In this document: positions 5,261-5,345 of the stretch, in pieces
How the letters are laid out: each line of letters begins with the position of its first letter
Position numbering within the stretch: the stretch's first letter is position 1
Source: Oscillospiraceae bacterium
GTDB lineage: Bacteria; Bacillota; Clostridia; Oscillospirales; Acutalibacteraceae
Direction of reading: 5' to 3'
Length of the DNA stretch: 5,345 bases
NCBI GenBank assembly: GCA_902766855.1
Contig: CACXFE010000101.1
Coordinates: 1-5,345 of the forward strand
Notes under the pieces: generated by a model
Told to the model about the DNA's origin: nothing
Seen by the model: the letters and a program-made list of their open reading frames with translations, nothing else
Database searches by the model: none
Position numbers and translations under genes: made by a program

Positions 5261-5345
5261 GAGAGTGTCGACAAAGTCGCCCCTCTCTTGGACGGGGATG
5301 CCGCTCGCTCGAAAATCAAAGATTTTCGGCCTGCACTCTATCCCC
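5261..5345. repeat. Structured intergenic element with nested inverted repeats, cut by the window end
   Basis: No gene is visible here. The arms nest: AGAGTG (5262-5267) with CACTCT (5334-5339); CGAC (5269-5272) with GTCG (5276-5279) around an AAA loop; GGGGAT (5294-5299) with ATCCCC (5340-5345); and a perfect CGAAAATC (5310-5317) / GATTTTCG (5321-5328) stem, also with an AAA loop. Several arms are alternatives to one another. The dense symmetry without coding signal suggests a dispersed repeat or a small structured RNA. The right boundary is not seen. Confidence 0.45.

Noticed and set aside
1..5345. tRNA, rRNA, CRISPR array, insertion sequence or prophage features
   Set aside because: No cloverleaf with conserved T-loop, no regularly spaced identical repeats, and no transposase or integrase coding sequence were seen.

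Overview
The window reads as one strand of a carbohydrate-catabolism locus from a bacterium, most likely a Firmicute of the class Clostridia (possibly a gut member). The reasons are the purine-rich Shine-Dalgarno sites, a short-chain-dehydrogenase type of UxuB instead of the long-chain type of enterobacteria, a clostridial-style UxuA, and a signal-peptide-less GH78 enzyme. Taxonomy is inferred from gene style only. All five recognisable genes lie on the + strand, and coding density is high.

Positions 2-2041 hold a tight operon: the 3' end of uxuA (mannonate dehydratase), uxuB (fructuronate reductase / mannonate oxidoreductase, start abutting the uxuA stop), and a xylose-isomerase-like TIM-barrel sugar isomerase/epimerase 3 bp further on. 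UxuB and UxuA are consecutive steps of glucuronate breakdown: fructuronate to mannonate to 2-keto-3-deoxygluconate. The isomerase (uxaC) that would supply fructuronate is not in the window.

Positions 2042-2154 are a 113-bp gap packed with inverted repeats; one further perfect hairpin spans the stop of the TIM-barrel gene. A Gfo/Idh/MocA-family NAD(P)-dependent oxidoreductase follows (2155-3333). The gap may be a partial transcription or stability boundary inside a longer operon.

Positions 3334-3537 (204 bp) hold a convincing sigma-A promoter with an extended -10, then a 10-bp perfect inverted repeat beginning about at the predicted transcription start, then a roughly 120-nt leader and a strong ribosome binding site. 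This drives a 552-residue GH78-type alpha-L-rhamnosidase (3538-5196). The rhamnosidase therefore appears to be its own, separately regulated unit.

Positions 5197-5345 hold no gene but are rich in structure: a small hairpin after the stop, a strong 10-bp stem whose U-rich tail lies on the minus strand (suggesting a convergent gene beyond the right edge), and a nested set of inverted repeats that runs to the window end and resembles a dispersed intergenic element.

Taken together, the locus probably frees L-rhamnose from an imported oligosaccharide or plant glycoside and handles a hexuronate through UxuB/UxuA. The oxidoreductase and TIM-barrel enzyme act on an unidentified sugar. Rhamnose-glucuronate linkages (arabinogalactan caps, ulvan-like material) would fit all parts, but that is inference. 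I see no clear evidence for a wholly new system; the most unusual material is the intergenic structure and the pairing of a Gfo/Idh enzyme with a TIM-barrel enzyme beside a glycosidase.
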